Notes: a model not told the origin generated them from the sequence alone. 64,000 nucleotides of DNA from Allacma fusca (GCA_947179485.1 OX359249.1:7812001-7876000); one strand, 5' to 3'; positions 14,972 to 30,088 are shown, numbered from the stretch's first letter. Numbers and translations: made by a program.

Positions 14972-16624
14972 CACACTTCCCACAATGCAATGAAACCTAT
15001 GAAAATATGAATTTGCAATGAATTTATTGAGCTCAAGTAATTATTTATAGTAGGGGTAATTCAGGAAGACTGGATGTAATTTTCCCGAAAATATAAAATG
15101 GTACTAAGTAAAAAGTAAAACAACTTCTCCACTTCCCAACTGTATGATTCATAGAATGCGGAGATTGTTGTTGCTGATCTGACTCAGAGACAAAAATAAA
15201 TTGAAGACTCACAAGTTCGCTGAATGAAGCATGAGTTAAACGCTGAATTAATCAAAACAGTAAAAGGATGATTCAATATTGATATAATATCCGAGAGGAG
15301 TGCGTGGAGAGTAGCCTAGTGCCTGTATTTACGTTGAGTTTAGGTACTTCCTCTGGTCCCCATTCAGAAATTTAAGTCTAATGCTTTCCGTATACATGAC
15401 TTTACTTGAAAGAAGGAAAAACGCAAAGTTAAAGCACCTTTGCGCCACCCTCACTGCCCAGACAATAAGTGTATGAATTTAGGAAAGGAGCTGTGTTTAG
15501 GTGTTATTTAAAATTTATTCAGGAGTAATTCACTCATTTTTACTGGAACTTTTAATAGGGCTGTTAATGACACCTCTTCTGTCAGGTACCCTTTCCTGCG
15601 TGCGCCCTGCTACCAAAAAGGTGTGTAGTTAGTGAAAAACCCCTAGTAATCCCACTCTCCTGTACGTAATAGCAGTGCTATGACTATGAGTAATTGTCCT
15701 GCATATGAACTATCGGAGGTTTTACTACTCTCACTCTCTCACTGACAAGACATGATGCTTCATTTCATCGGATCGTGAAATAGTTGTGAGTGGAGTACCG
15801 TCCCGCAACTAAGCACATATGAGAGGGCGAAAGTTAGGAAAAGTAATTTTTGAATTCATAACCAGCCGTCTCCTCCTCTCTATTAATATCCATGAAAAGT
15901 TCCTCAGTGTAAAATCAGAGACTTTATGTAATCTTCTGGAATAAAATACGATTCAAGACGATTTAATATTCAACACTTCATGCTGTCTGCAGTGTATTTC
16001 CTTGTAAATGTCTGAGTAGGGAGTTCCTTGGGTTGTAATGCTTACAGAGAGAAGATATAGGAAGACGACTTCTCCCAGGTACCATTTAATATTGCATACT
16101 CACCCCAAGCGATTTAGTGGGAAAGAAGCTTAATATAAGCTTGCTTTCCTTCATTAATAGGATATTCACTTAAGAACCGCTGCGGTTTTTCCCTTACGTT
16201 GGGATAGAGCTCAATGAACATGGGCTTAACATTTATACAGCTCCATTACACACACGGAGCATAATTATTAATGTGACTATTTATTATCAACATGGGGTTA
16301 TATGTACCTTGACTAACTAACTAGAGGGTTAGGGTAGGTGTTGACTTCATGTTCAATGGAGATGGAAGGAATGCATGGGGCTCTGTGGAAAGTAAAAGTT
16401 TAAACTGTCGTGCGACTGACTCTTCAACAGCTAAATTAATTTAATTCTCGAGACTTAAGTCGTGACACTTGAGTTCTGGCCTCACCTTGAGCTGAGTATC
16501 TATATGTGCGGTGCAGTACTGGGCTCACATATCAAACGAGGAGTCATGATCACGGACGAATCTTCCTATTCTGACACAGAGTTAGAATTCCCAGTGTGAT
16601 AGTCTAGTATTCACTTCACTGTGT

Positions 16625-16650
16625 AGAGAGAGAGAGAGAGAGAGAGAGAG
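16625..16650. repeat. (AG)13 microsatellite
   Basis: Uninterrupted AG run. Confidence 0.95.
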
Positions 16651-17378
16651 TCAGGAGAGTACACTCTAGTGAAGGCGTATCTTCTAGAGATCATTTCTAG
16701 CAGGAGGGTTGTATTTGCGGTGAACCAGGGTTACTTATGCTAAAATTCTCTTCCCTTTTTCTCAAGAAGACAAGAAGCTGACTACTATAGGAGTTGAACG
16801 GGTTACGCACCTCCACGTAAAAACCCATAGTTATGATCGTACATATTTGTTTTCGGGCTTCTATGGAAGTTCCCCTCTCATCCCACTCAGGCTTAAGTCC
16901 AGAGATCCTATATTAAGCATGGTTGGTGAATGAAGTCTGTACAGTACATGCACCACAACCACATGAGTGATATATTGGGGGAGAATGCGGCGAGTCAAAA
17001 AGAGACTTTCATAAAAGTGGTGTCGTCACCGTTTCTGTCGACGTCTGTCATGAGAACTGAAGAAAACTGTAAATTTTAATTCGCAAAGTCTCTTGCAGTC
17101 TCCCGTAAATCCGTCGTCATTTCTTATGATTGTCTGGTTCCATCTCAGGAGAGACTCGGGACAGATGGGTTGGTTTACAGAGTCAAGTCTTCTAAATGTA
17201 CATAGGCAGGGGGAACGTGAGCGTATGCAAATAATAACTATATAATACTAATGTAGTACTCGCTTCAATGTATTCATTCATGAACTGTGAAACGGAAAAG
17301 GAATCAAAATGAGCTGAGCACACAAACAATTTTTTTTTCAATTAGCTCATTGTATCTTTTTAACTTATGCAATGTTAT

Positions 17379-17398
17379 TCTCTCTCTCTCTCTCTCTG
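17379..17398. repeat. (TC)n microsatellite
   Basis: Short TC run. Confidence 0.9.
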
Positions 17399-18545
17399 AG
17401 AAAAAAACTGCTCTTCTTCAGCCATCCCACTGCTGTCAGACTTGTTCATTTGAATTTAAGGTAGGACTTAAACTCGCTTATACCAACATGTCATTGATTT
17501 TTTTTCAATTATTTCTAAATCTGCATGAATCCCATAAGCAATTTTTCCTTCCATTATCTACACACGAATAAAATGAATGACATTATTTTGAGAGCCATTG
17601 TAAAATTTAATTTCGAGTGTAGATATATGCCAAATGACAAAAGCCCATGCAAGCATGAGGAATTCTCCTCCAGTCTTCAAAGAGTTCTCGATGAACCTCC
17701 CTGCATGTATATTATTATCTAAACATTTGAAACTGTGTATGTGTTTGAAACTATAAGGACGTAGCGTAGTTTTGTAGTAGAAGTCACGCTGATAGATGCA
17801 AACTGCAATATTCATGGTATTGTACCCCAGTGAAGCCAGCCTTATGGATGCCTTTTGTCTCAATGGGTCTCTGCCCCTGGTCGCTTTGAAAGGAAAACCA
17901 GATTTATCTCTTAATTACATGATTAAGGAAGTTGGTGAATCAATAAAATAAAATCACCAGAGATAAAGATGTAGCCCATGAGTTTTATGACAAAATGTTA
18001 TAGGGGGTAATTGTTTTCCTGGGCCTTTTAATGGTTGCTTGAAATTTTAGAGAAGGTGATTAATGATTACACCCTACCCATTAGTACAGGACCGTATCCT
18101 TATTGAATAGCTGTTAGAATATCTCGGTGCGAAATGACTTCGTAGTCAGTTGACAGAATGACTGCGATTATTGCCTGTTCTCATGTTCAGACTCAAATCC
18201 CATCATCCATGAGCTTTTATCGTGGTGGTACATAAACTTGTCTGTATTACAAAATTTTTATCGCACCGTTGTGGCACACTGTACTGGGGAGAACATGAGG
18301 CTCGGCAACTTTATACATGAGTACTGTGGGTCTCACTCTCTGTAAGTGAGACAGCCTCAAGTTGTTGGGGTTTGGAAGGTTTCTTAAATGTTAAAGTAAA
18401 AGCGCATCTCGTATTTCAAATTCTTGACTTTAGCATTGTGTTTTGTGTGTGTGCAGTCAAAAGTCTAGTTCTGTTCTTCTCTCACGAACCACACCACACT
18501 GTTTACTCTCGCTCACTTCTTCCATGGCCCTTTTTCGTTTACGCG

Positions 18546-18616
18546 CACTCACACACACACACTCACACTCACACACACACACACATACACATACATACAC
18601 ACACAAACACACTCAC
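18546..18616. repeat. (CA)n microsatellite, interrupted
   Basis: About 70 nt of CA/CT/TA-interrupted repeat; it produces false His-Thr-rich frames. Confidence 0.95.
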
Positions 18617-21025
18617 ATGTCCAGTGTGGATTCAGTTGCATATCGTTAGTATCAAGGAGGCAGTCCTGGTAAGGTGATGGTTGTCTCATCATAATCTCCA
18701 TCTGAGATGTCTTCCAATTTGACAGGCTGAGGCCATTAAAAATAATTACCTTGTCCGATATTAATTTTGAAAAATGTGCTGGTGACCCGGTCCCCCTAGC
18801 ATGGTGGCCTGACGCTGTTCTATTGTCAAAAGTGAAGACTGTCTTCTGCATCGTGGACTATTTTCCTTAAAAGTGAGTGGCGACAGGACTGAGTCAGATT
18901 TCAAATTGATGGACATCATTAAAATAATATCAGACTTCAACGGGAGTGTTTACTATTTTTTTTTTCTGGTGTTATGACTTGGATGCTTCCAATTTTACTT
19001 ATTGGTTCTCATGTTGAAACTACTACTATTTTTCCCTCTTTAAAACCTGGAAGTGTCTGTGACTTTCTTCGCAATAATGGAGGGTTTGTGGTTTGCCGGT
19101 GAGTTTATTTGCATAATTTGATTACTTTGTTGTGTAAGAGCTCAGGATAGCCTTTTCCTCTAAGACTGAGTCCCGGATTTGATGGGGCAATGTTGTTACT
19201 ATGAACAAGTCCCTGTAATGTTTGGAGAGACATTGAACACCTCCTTTCCAAGAGCACTGTATGTATTTACTCTCTGTAAACAGAAATATATGTTCCGTTG
19301 TCATTGTGCAAATCAAGGAGGAAATACTGGACGCGTGCTTCTTGGGTCGGTGGGGAGAAGAAACGATCAAACATTAGAACAGTACAAGAGTTGGTTCGAT
19401 TCTTGTGTTGATTTTCTCTTGATCTTGTCACTATCACTATACATCCTGTATTTGTTGTAGTATCGGAGGTGTCCTTATAATTAAAGAGAGATAAAATATC
19501 TTGTAACATTGTCTCGCTTGCTCTTGAGGCAGATATGAAGGGGGAAGTAACCCATGTTACTGTTTCCTCACCTGAGTTACAAAAGAATGAATAGTCGAGC
19601 CTAATTAGAGGGTGTAAAGTCAGGGGGGAAAAAAATTGGATTGAAGTGACCCCGTGATTGGACTGGGCTGTAGATACTGGAATTATCTTAAATGATTGTC
19701 GTCACCAGCCATGTTCCCCTTGTTCAGGATCCCCTTTTATAGGCAAGAACATAAGGAATTCTGACTTGACTACTACTTGCTTTACTTTGTAAATGCTACT
19801 TAGCATAGGATTATAGGTCCTCTCCTGACTAGGACTCACTTATCAAAATCATACCTGGTCGCATGATCTACTTGACACCCTTGTTTCCTCCAACTTGACT
19901 CCACAACTCTCAGGGGATAAAAAACCATTGAAATAAATCGGGTGCACGTGTACTATGTACATTGACAGAGAAATTTTTCTCTCCAAAGTCTGACTTTGTT
20001 TGGAATTTGACTTCATTCAATGATCCCGTATGTACTTGCTGGGTAAAACTCTGGCTCAAATCCTTTCACATAATTGTACATACATACTTCAAATATCTAC
20101 TTACTTTCCTAAGGTCTGGCTTCCCGAGCATGATGTCGCATTTAGTAAATCCAATCATGTCCAGGTTAACGTAGGCTATACAAACAAGCCTTCATTGTAT
20201 GGAGAGTTTTGAGATATAGACTTAAAAAAAAATAATGCCAATCTCATGTCGTATCCATTGTCAATGAATTTAAAGGGTGAACTTGTGAGCTGGGTATGAA
20301 GCTATAAGCTAAATTTTGAAGTTCTACTCACCTATGTTGAGTTTATCTAAAATATTTTGATCCGACTAGGTACATATGTAAGTCTCAATGCTTAACTTGC
20401 TCTAAGGCTTTACTCACACTTTGTATTTAAGTGTGCACGCCCATTACACTCTATGTTAACATTTTTACCTCCGTATTTCTTCCATTATTTAAGAGTTCCT
20501 TTGAGAGATGTAGTAGTTAAATATAAGGAAGAAAATCCAGTGTGAGTGGAGCCTGAGAAAAAGACCCTAGAAACAAGGTTCGGTGGGTTTATTTAGTACT
20601 TATTACCTATGTAAATACATATGCATCCGATATTAAGAAAGAGTTCATTGCTCAGGAAGGATGCGATATATAGCAGGAACTGAAACTAATGCCCGCTCTA
20701 GTCGGTACTTACCACTTTCCAAATATCTCATTTACCGTACATATAGCTTTCAAAAGTTGGTTATGGAGCAGGGGTAGAAATCATGGAACCCTGCTTATGC
20801 ATAGACTTGGACTCATAACATTTTATGTGAAATTTCTCACGTTCTTTTTCTTCGTGATTGTTCTTTTAATTCATCGAGTGAATTCATTATTATTCAACAC
20901 TCAAGTTATGATGGTTTTACTGTCACGCAGTTTTCCAGTTGAATAAACAAACCCTTAAAATTTAACTACCCAGCTCCTACGACTCGCCACGACTTCTCCC
21001 TCCCAAGAGCCCCAGCTCGGAGGCA

Positions 21026-21056
21026 TAGATACACAGGATAGATAGATATAGATACA
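21026..21056. repeat. GATA-like imperfect tandem repeat
   Basis: Alternating agata/gataga units. Confidence 0.6.
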
Positions 21057-21265
21057 ACAAGTCTTTTAAAAAATTGACCGGACAAATCAAAATATGCTGA
21101 AAGCTTTCCTAATAATTGAGCACATATGTATAGTGTGGTTGCATATATCGGAAAGGATAGGCTGCTGTCTTGAGTTGGGAAAAAATTAAAATGCACAGGA
21201 CTTTTAAAGTCTCCGTTTCCATTTACTAGGAGGGGAGGAGGGGAAAAATATTTTTGTTATTAAGA

Positions 21266-21283
21266 TGTGTGTGTGTGTGTGTG
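21266..21283. repeat. (TG)9 microsatellite
   Basis: Uninterrupted TG run. Confidence 0.9.
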
Positions 21284-21970
21284 ATGTACCAAGGTTTCCG
21301 ATAAGTTCTACACTTTGTCGTCTCATTTTGGGAATGTTGTCCACATGTTCAAGGATATAGACATATGCATGCATAAGTAGGATTGATACTGGATACATAT
21401 ATTATGTTGTGATGATACACCCTCTTGATTCTTTTATTCCTCTCAATTTCATTGCATTCTGTGACAAAAGCAAGACGAGGGAAACTGATAATTCAACAAG
21501 ATTTTATAGGCCATCCTTGACAAGATTTATGCTCACTACTCTGCTATCATTCCATGATATTTTTTTTAGTATTTTACTAATATAATATTCATTGACCTTG
21601 CCTAAATCTCTGTCGGAGTACATTGGACTCAACTCAGAGATGTATGTACTCATCCAACCAGGAATGATCTCAGAGAAAGACTGGTATTCCGGTAATATGA
21701 CAACTGAAGCTGAGGTAGAATCAATAAAAAAAACTTCATGAAGTAATCATTAGGAGCAGACGCTTTGGACAGGCAAAATAAAACCTGGACTTGGAGACTG
21801 CATTCATCTTCTAATAGTAATAATTACCTTACAACGCATTGTAAAATTTAAACGATCATGTTGGCAATCATATATTATGTTGTTACTTATAGGCGAGAGG
21901 TAAGAATTCATCAACTCCCTTGCAAATACATAGAAAGGTATCTTTTTTCTTCAATTTTGTGAGTGTAAGT

Positions 21971-21992
21971 GTCTCTCTCTCTCTCTCTCTCT
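21971..21992. repeat. (TC)n microsatellite
   Basis: Uninterrupted CT run. Confidence 0.9.
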
Positions 21993-24519
21993 ACATACAA
22001 GAATTGGTCTTACCTTCCCTACGTGCATATAAAGGATATGCAGATTCCGTTCTGAGCTTGAATGCAACCACTGTCTACTTTTTATTATGGTCATACCTTC
22101 CTCGTACTTAATATCAGGCTAAGTTCTCGGGGAACGATTATAATTACATATTCCGTATACGCCGGAGCCTGATGTCAAACAACTGACTTTTAATGTTCTA
22201 TTTAAGTAAGTGCGGAGATAAAAGTTCCTTTTAGCATTGTTTCATGTATTTCATCCACGTATTTGTACATATACGAGAGACGCTCACGATCCTCAGCATT
22301 GGGTCTCTCTCAGTTTTGAAGGAATTTGCGTCTCATTTTTCAACGACTTTTGTCCTCACAATTCATTTGGACTTAGCCTTGGACCCAGAGGACTTGTGAA
22401 AGAATTGCCAAAAGTTTAAGTTCAATCTTTTCGTATTGACATGCATGCAGTGAGAAAACTTGATATGGATCGTAAATCATAGTTACATTTTTCTATGCTC
22501 TTATTTTTTTCTCTTAATACTATCCTACATCCACACAGTCCAAAAAAAAAAATAGTTACTCTAGTTGTCGACTCTATTCAACTCAACATAGTCAGCACAA
22601 AGGCAATCAACTTTTTCCAACTATGAATACATGTCGAAGTGTTACACTTCTATTGTCTGCTCAGTGGTGAAGGTATGGGATACTATATATGTACGTAATA
22701 CATTGGAATGCAAGTACACCATGACAGTATACTCTGTTCACACTCTTTATGTAGTAGTTATTTTTTTTTTGCAGAGAAAATGTTACGAGTAACCCAAGAG
22801 GTTCAGTTTTGTGAGGGTTTTGTAATCTGGTGATGCAACTTGTCATTCACGCTTGTTGACGCTAAATCTGTCGTATAATGTGACAATAATGAATGTATAG
22901 TCCAAGCCGTTGATTCTATTTACTTATTGAGATCTTCAGTGAGTCCAAAAGTTTTTGAGCTATTGTCGTATGAGATCACCGTCGACAGGGGAAATGCTAT
23001 TGAGAGTTGGAGAGAAACGATCCTTATAGCTTTTAATTTTATCCTGAATATCTTGACCGTGTTTACAACCAGATACCAATTTGTACCTACAGTCCTCACC
23101 TGAAGGAGCCCCACGTCGAGTCAGCCATGCCCAGTGTATATGAGCTTTTATGTAGATAGTAGTAGCCAGGACTTTATTAATTGTCCTTTTCCCAAATAAA
23201 GGACACCAGAAAAATGATTAGAATAAGCTCATTTCATCATCCCCCCTCATGTATCGACGGCCGTGCAACAAGGAGCAATGAGGGGAAAATGATTAGGACG
23301 ACTCGCACTGTTGACATTGATGAAAAGTAGAAAAATGTTAATTACACTCTTTTTTTTTGCAATCGGTCTTGGAAACGGAGAGGATCAGCTTACAATGTAG
23401 TATAGCATTTAGTAAATACTGTATGCACATGACCAGAACTGGGGGGACAGGAAGGCAAGGTAGATTTATCAAAAATCACTTCTCCTTCTACAGCTCAAGT
23501 CAGTTGCAGAGAGTAAAGTTTTCATGTTCTTCTTTTAAGGTTCTATTTTGTGAGTGGAGTGGACAGTGAGTAAATTGCGTGAATTCAAATTTTTGCTTGC
23601 AAATATGCATTTGCATGGGACTCTCCGGCCGTGGTGGGTTGAATTTACAAATGCGATAAGGCTAATTTGCATGTCCTTTCAGTATTAGGAAGATGTTTAA
23701 ATTGATAGATTAAATTTACAAAGTGATGCCTATTAATCACTACATGCTCAAAACGTGAATAACTTTTCAACCGATCGTTGATAAGAGGATTTCTTCGAGC
23801 ATTATCTCAAGTAAAGAGTGGAGCCTTAATTTTACTCCGTTTCTTTCCCAACTTGTTTGTTCACATTTTCACGTGATTCCCATTGTTGGGCCTCTCATTC
23901 AAATGAGGAATAAAATGATCTGAAGGAAATCGAGAGTCCTAAGTAAACTCAACAGACAATACAAATATTATTGTTAGCTACTGTTACAAACTTTTCAAGT
24001 CTTAAAGAAATAACTTTCAGAACTTTTGTCTGATTATTTTTGTTTTGGGAGGCTGCTCAAAAATTCAGAAGTAATTTGAAGCTTAAATAGGTGACAGTCT
24101 CAAACGGGATATGGATTTTCATTTAGGTACATACACACAACCATGTCTATTTTATGAAGTAATTTACCAATGACAGAGCCTCTCTACCATAATGAGTGTT
24201 GAGAGCACATGTTTTGTGCAATTGTGTGTTGTGGAGAGGGATCTGTCTGCTCCGGCCCTACGAGACTGCCATAATAAAGTATAAAAATCACTGTTTATTA
24301 ACTGATGGATGATGCTCATATAAGATAAGAGTAATTACCTTGTCAGTCCCTACTGTAAATATGCATTGAGATCCAGCCGCAGAAAAATTGATATGGAGTT
24401 CGAAAGTACCTTCAAACATGCAGATTCTGGCCAGGTCGAGAGAAGGAAAAGTTAACTAGTTGTCTAGCTTTTAATTAGGCTTTTAGCATGTTTCGCGGCT
24501 GCTTTATTATTTTTAAAAG

Positions 24520-24536
24520 GGATGGATGGATGGATG
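24520..24536. repeat. (GATG)4 tandem repeat
   Basis: Four tandem GATG units. Confidence 0.85.
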
Positions 24537-25349
24537 TACATAGGTAGATATAGATACGTATGCATGATGTGGCATAGTACATGACCAAGGCTCCATTGTT
24601 ATTTCAGTAGTGACTGGATTCTTTCCCATCCTAGATTTTCTTGAGGTATGCGCATTGACAGGTATGAAAAAAAAATTAAAGAAGTACCAGAATTCGTTAC
24701 TTCTATATTCTGTGTTGGGTTGTGTCTACTACTTTGTACACTATTCCACTTTTTGATGTCTTATTTATGCCTCTCAAGTCGGTACCCTTTGTTTAATCGC
24801 TCTTACTGAAGTAGTTCAAGTGACAAGTTTTAATAAGAATCGGTATCACTCTTGTTTTCTTGTTTTCTTTCGTTTGTCTATTCATTTGTAGAAAGTAACT
24901 TCATTCTTTACTCATTGTGTCATTCTTGATTGGAACAAAATTCCTTTGAGTATTTTTTAATTTAATCCTGCACTACTACGGGGTAGAGCTAGTATAGTGT
25001 GTCGTTAGGAAGAAATCCGCTCATGATATGATCTTTATATCCCGTTTAATGGCACTTACTGATCTGGTAGTTAAACAGGTAGCAAGTAATCGGATTAGCT
25101 ATAGATATATATTTACTTGCCGGACTAGAAGTAGTTACAGTGCGTTCAATTCCTCAGGGTAGCCCTTCCAGGAGCTCAAAAACTTCTAGGAGGAAAAATT
25201 GTTTTTCAATGACAATTCTCTGAAAAATTGACAATGGCAAGGAGGAATTTGTCCAGGTATTTGTGGTAGAGATGTATTTGTATTGAAGATGCTGTTGAGA
25301 GAGAGTCCCTTATAGCCAGAGTACATTGTATACTTAATGTAGACTTAAA

Positions 25350-25373
25350 TGTGTGTTTGTGTGTGTGTGTGTT
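25350..25373. repeat. (TG)n microsatellite
   Basis: GT run with one TT interruption. Confidence 0.9.
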
Positions 25374-28300
25374 TGCATCTAGTAGTAATATGAGCTTCTG
25401 TATTTGCCGAACTCCAAGCCTATGCATAATGTATTCAGGCCTCATACAAAATCTTTATGATGCTGGTTGTTAATATGTTGTTGTTCTGAGAGGAAACACT
25501 GCTTTGCTAACCATTCGTTTCTAATTGAATTTAAATAAGTCTTAATCCTTACGTTACGGGGAGGAGTGTAAAAGTTGATGAAAGGCTTGCCGAAAAGATT
25601 AAAAAACATTAATATTTAGCCAGCAGATTTGACAAATGGATCCCACCTTTCCCCCTCGTAGTTCTGTTTGTACCTACCGCTTTTGGATAGTAGATTCTGT
25701 ACTTACTGCTGAGTAATTGATGGGAATTATTTTTTTCCTTTTTTTCTACCCCCCTTCTCACGATAAAGCTCCTTTCTAAGTTTCGGATTCTTGGAAACTT
25801 TTAGTGATGACTGTTGACAGATTATTTAGCAATTGATGATCCGCCTCTCCTGCCTTGTTTCTCCTCTGTGGTATGAGAGTCATGTGAGTATTGGCTCATC
25901 TTTGAGGATAAACACAGTGGCGTAATATGTGACGGAAGGAATGGAGAGTATCTGTAAATACCATTAAGAACCTTGGGGACTACGCGGAATTCTGTGGGTT
26001 CATAGGAAACGTGGAATGTGCAGAATGTGAGGATGTTTTTTTTTCTTTCCGTGTCTTTGAGCCCTCATGAGGTTGATCTACAATTTCCAAGTGTAGCATT
26101 CCAAGTTAGATACTCCTGAGTGTATGCTATGCCTCTATTATCACAAGGTTTTCTTTTTTTTTCTCAATGAGGAGCTCCGCAAAGAGCTGGGCCATATACG
26201 GAAGTCCCTGTTTTCATTGTTTTGACGTCGAAAGTAGAAAAATGTGGTGTGACGTATAAAAATGCGCAACAGGCGGACCGAAGGATATTATGAATTTGTA
26301 AATGATGATACAAAGTAAAATAACACAGAGTGTCTAATCTCATAATTTTTACTAGGCGCTTAGTTAGCATCCCTTCGGATATCTTGTTTCTCCTTTGGCT
26401 GTCTCCCCATTTGAGACAGTGCGGCTCTTCTACACTGTTGTGACGATACAGCATACACACACATAATATATTGGGACACACACATATGTAATTACATGGA
26501 CACCAATCGCAGTAAGACCATGAACAGTCACTACTACAGAAAATACGAATCCACAATAATATTTGAGCACGTAGAAATGAGACTCTTTTGTCTGGTAGGT
26601 TTAGCAGAGCCTATTTGAGTCCGCTCCTTTGTAATGAATTGTTCCAAATTCTTAGCTCTATAGTCCAAAGAGTGGGTTTGTTTTCCCAAGCGGTTAGCCT
26701 AACAATAAGTAAATATTTGCGGATTAAAAATATTTCGTACATTATTCAAAGTAAGTTGTCAGAAACTTGAGACATTATTTTTAACAATTGCCTTATTATG
26801 AGCTGAAAGAAAGGAAGAGTTTGTATTTGTATTCGTACATGAAAGTTCGAATGACAATACTTTGTGTATGTCTTGTATGGACTGTATACCTCAAAGTTTA
26901 TTTTATTTTTTAAAAGTAAATATCTACCTCAGTGCATTAACCATAGAGTCTAGAGTATGTGTTCGTGTTGATAACCGTTCCAGTCCCCAGACATTTAGAG
27001 CAATAAAGTTTCAAGAAACATGTCCTTCGTGTGGGAAGAACTAGGTGCTTATTTTCACTCAAGTCTGTGATGTCCCGGTTCTGATCAAATTTCCCTCGAA
27101 GTTCTAACAATTAATAAATTAGAGTTTCAACATCCCGACGCGACGGAATACCTAATGTAGAATTTGGCAAAGTTGTTTCCCAACCGTAAATTATTACTGA
27201 ATTTTTTAAAGTTTGACTTGTATTACTTTTAAATTAATAATAACTGTCAATGGGAAACAATCCTCAAGTCACAAATTGTACCAAGGAATAATTTTACCAA
27301 TTTTTAAGTACCTCCTGCACATTACAGTGGACAGTCTGAGTGTGTGTAATTTTTTTTATTTTTTGGTATGTGTGATCCCATGCGTGAAAAGAGGTGAGGA
27401 AACTGCACAAACTTGTTTGACATTTTGGCAGCTAAAATCTTTCCTTTTACACAAAACATGACATTGCTCAGAACGGCACAGCTGTATTTTTACAGGTAGA
27501 AGAACAACATGTCAAAATATAAGGTATTTACAGTCCTTCACATATCCCACTACTGAATGAGATCTCCAAGTAAACTTATAGAGTCGGCTATAACTCACTG
27601 TAGGATTTGTAAGGATGACTGAAACGATACGCGTCTCAATCCTCTTTTTTTTTCGTAAATGCTTTTATTCTGTGGTTGGTACTTTCTTCATGAATTTGCA
27701 ACTCAGCAAAAAAAAAAAAACTAAAGCAAGCATCTACCTCTGCGTTTACTTCTGTTTAGAGAGAAACCACATTTATAACGACCTGTACTTGTTTCTGAAG
27801 CAGCTCTTCCATTTCTGATTCCAACAAACGGTTATTAAATGGATTTTGAAATGTTGCTTACAATTGCCATCAAAATTAAAATGGATTACAACAGTAATAA
27901 TTAATCGTTCTCAAGTGCCCCGACATGGTACGAACAAACTGAGGGAAATGGCTCTTGTAAGCCACCTTGAACGATACGAGTTGGATTTCTGACTTTGAGC
28001 AGGAAAACAATTGAGAGCTCCCCTCATGTCAGGTACTTGGCACCAGTCAAACGGAATTTTTATATTAAAATGAAAATTTCTCTATTAATTATGAGATGAT
28101 CAAGCCAAGCCTGTTTCAATATTTTAATGGCTTAATAATCACATCGTGGCTCTGCTCTCTTCCTATTATATTGTCAGGGAGTTTTTATTGCTCATTTAGT
28201 AGCCAGTTCGGAATATCTTCTGAGTCGTTAAAAAGCACGGGGTGTACATACTGGAGTAATTTGCAGTTACTCTGATACGATCCAGGGAATGGTTCTTACT

Positions 28301-28671
28301 CTTAAAACATCTTAAAATTATTATTATGCTGTAGGTTTCCTATATCTATAGGAATGTGACTGAATTGACATGTGTGAAGGGTTTTGGCACACACAAAAAA
28401 ATACAATGTTATTAAGTACAATGGAGCATGTGAGTCATAAAAGTTGGTGCCATTCAATGGAGCTTGATAGGATCTGGTAAGTTTAGTGTTTCAATGAAGA
28501 CTCAGATGATGTAGTTCATTGTCCATGCCAAGTGCTTATGCGTCTATACAGAGGGAATTGAAATTAGTAGTAGTAGCCAGTATCGGGAGGGTAATTGTCT
28601 TACACTCCTCGCTACGGAATGGCTCTCAACTATTATGAAATAATTTCAAAAGGATCTGTAGATACAGGTAT

Positions 28672-28700
28672 CTATGTATGTATGTACATATACATACATG
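28672..28700. repeat. TATG/TACA microsatellite with dyad symmetry
   Basis: tatgtatgtatg passes into tacatatacataca, so the tract is partly self-complementary. Confidence 0.7.
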
Positions 28701-29643
28701 CTTGCTTACACCTATGAAGAGTCCCATGCCATGGATCCGCAAAGGGCAAGGGATTAATTCACTTTGTATGGAGTAAATACATAGTGGAGGGATTGTTGTA
28801 GAAATAGTTAAAAGAAAACATTTTTTATCCCGTTCTCACGGCTGACTTCCCGATGACCAGAGCAGAGGCTTAAAATTGCTGGGAGAGAAGGAGCACAGGA
28901 ATATGCTACCAGTTGAGTTATCGTCTGTGTATCTCTCGCTTTATGCGGTATTTTTCTCTTGCTAGTGTAATAGGTTGAAATAAGAAGGAGAGCCTGCTCA
29001 CGATCTTGCTCGAGTATCTATCTGTGAAAAAAAATTTAATATACGTGGAAATATGCTGTTGTGTGAAAAATGTAGCTTTAGATTTATATTGAGTATGAGG
29101 TCGAGCCCGTATGAATTTCGTTGTAGCTCCGGAGCTTCCTTACTACCTGCAGTTAAGGTGGCAGTCTTTAACACTGTACCATAAAGATATTGGTATTTGG
29201 CATCCATATGGAGCACATGGGAGAGCCTGGCTATTTCAGAGTTGATTATTAGGGAAGTCTCAGGACATGCTATACTAATTCATGAGGGAAGACCCATGCT
29301 GTAAGTTTTATTTTACCTTCTGTAAAATAATTATGACAAGGCCCTGATCGGAAGACTTTCCTGAGAGGTACATGGGAATCACTCTGAATGGATTGGTGCA
29401 GAGTTGATGAAAAGGTTACTGGGATCCTGAGGAAGTGGTCCTTCTCAAAGATTTTTTGGAATGCGGGTCGAGTCGGATTTAGGGGGAACCCTTGGGAACT
29501 TTGAATTCACATTCCAATGGATCATCTGAGAAAGAGTCACATCGTCTCTTTGGCACTGTGAGCAGTATGTAATACTGTTGGGGTCATGGTGGAGGAATAT
29601 TAAGGAGACCATTCTCAACTATAACTCTTGGCAGGGTTTGAAT

Positions 29644-29668
29644 GGAGGGGGGAGGGGGGAAGGAAGGG
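29644..29668. repeat. homopurine G-rich tract
   Basis: Twenty-five consecutive purines with two six-G runs and a third three-G run, a potential triplex or two-tetrad quadruplex former. Confidence 0.7.
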
Positions 29669-30064
29669 TCGGTTTTTCTTTCAATTGTCACACTTGGATT
29701 GCTTACAACTTCTACTACACTACACATTTATTTCAGCTTCCCAGAGTCTAAGATCCCTGTTAATTCATTCAGGGACTGGGGGTAAGTTCCTTTGAGAAAG
29801 AAGTACCTCGAATTTTTCAAAGGGATGGTTTTGTATTTCACAAACTGGGCTGGTCTCTGTTTTCCTTTTGGGTTGCCATGTGATTAACGAACAAAAAACC
29901 ACTCTGGCACGAGCGCTTCTTTTCTTCCTTCCTTCCGTATTTTTTTCCCCGTTTCTCTTTAAAATTACTACGTTTGTATATGTAAGTAGGACTATTGTGT
30001 AATTACTTTTAAAAGTCCACCGTCACTGCGTCTTGAGTTACACATTCGGAGGAGAGCCAGAGCC

Positions 30065-30088
30065 AGAGAGAGAGAGAGAGAGAGAGAA

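Larger units (their letters stand above)
14972..30064. other. long gene-free stretch with microsatellites
   Basis: No recognisable coding similarity on either strand. The largest frame, 26164-26556 minus (130 codons), has an implausible Cys/His-rich composition and no family match. It may be intergenic or part of a long upstream insc intron. Confidence 0.5.

Noticed and set aside
18273-18356. Possible MITE end (ctcactctctgtaagtgagac)
   Set aside because: Resemblance is short and the interior does not match the family.
19340-19415. tRNA-like A box and B box (tgggtcggtgg, ggttcgattc)
   Set aside because: The T-arm and acceptor stem do not pair, so this is not a tRNA gene.
26164-26556. 130-codon minus-strand frame
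   Set aside because: Cys/His/Tyr-heavy, no family resemblance and no supporting splice context; most likely chance.
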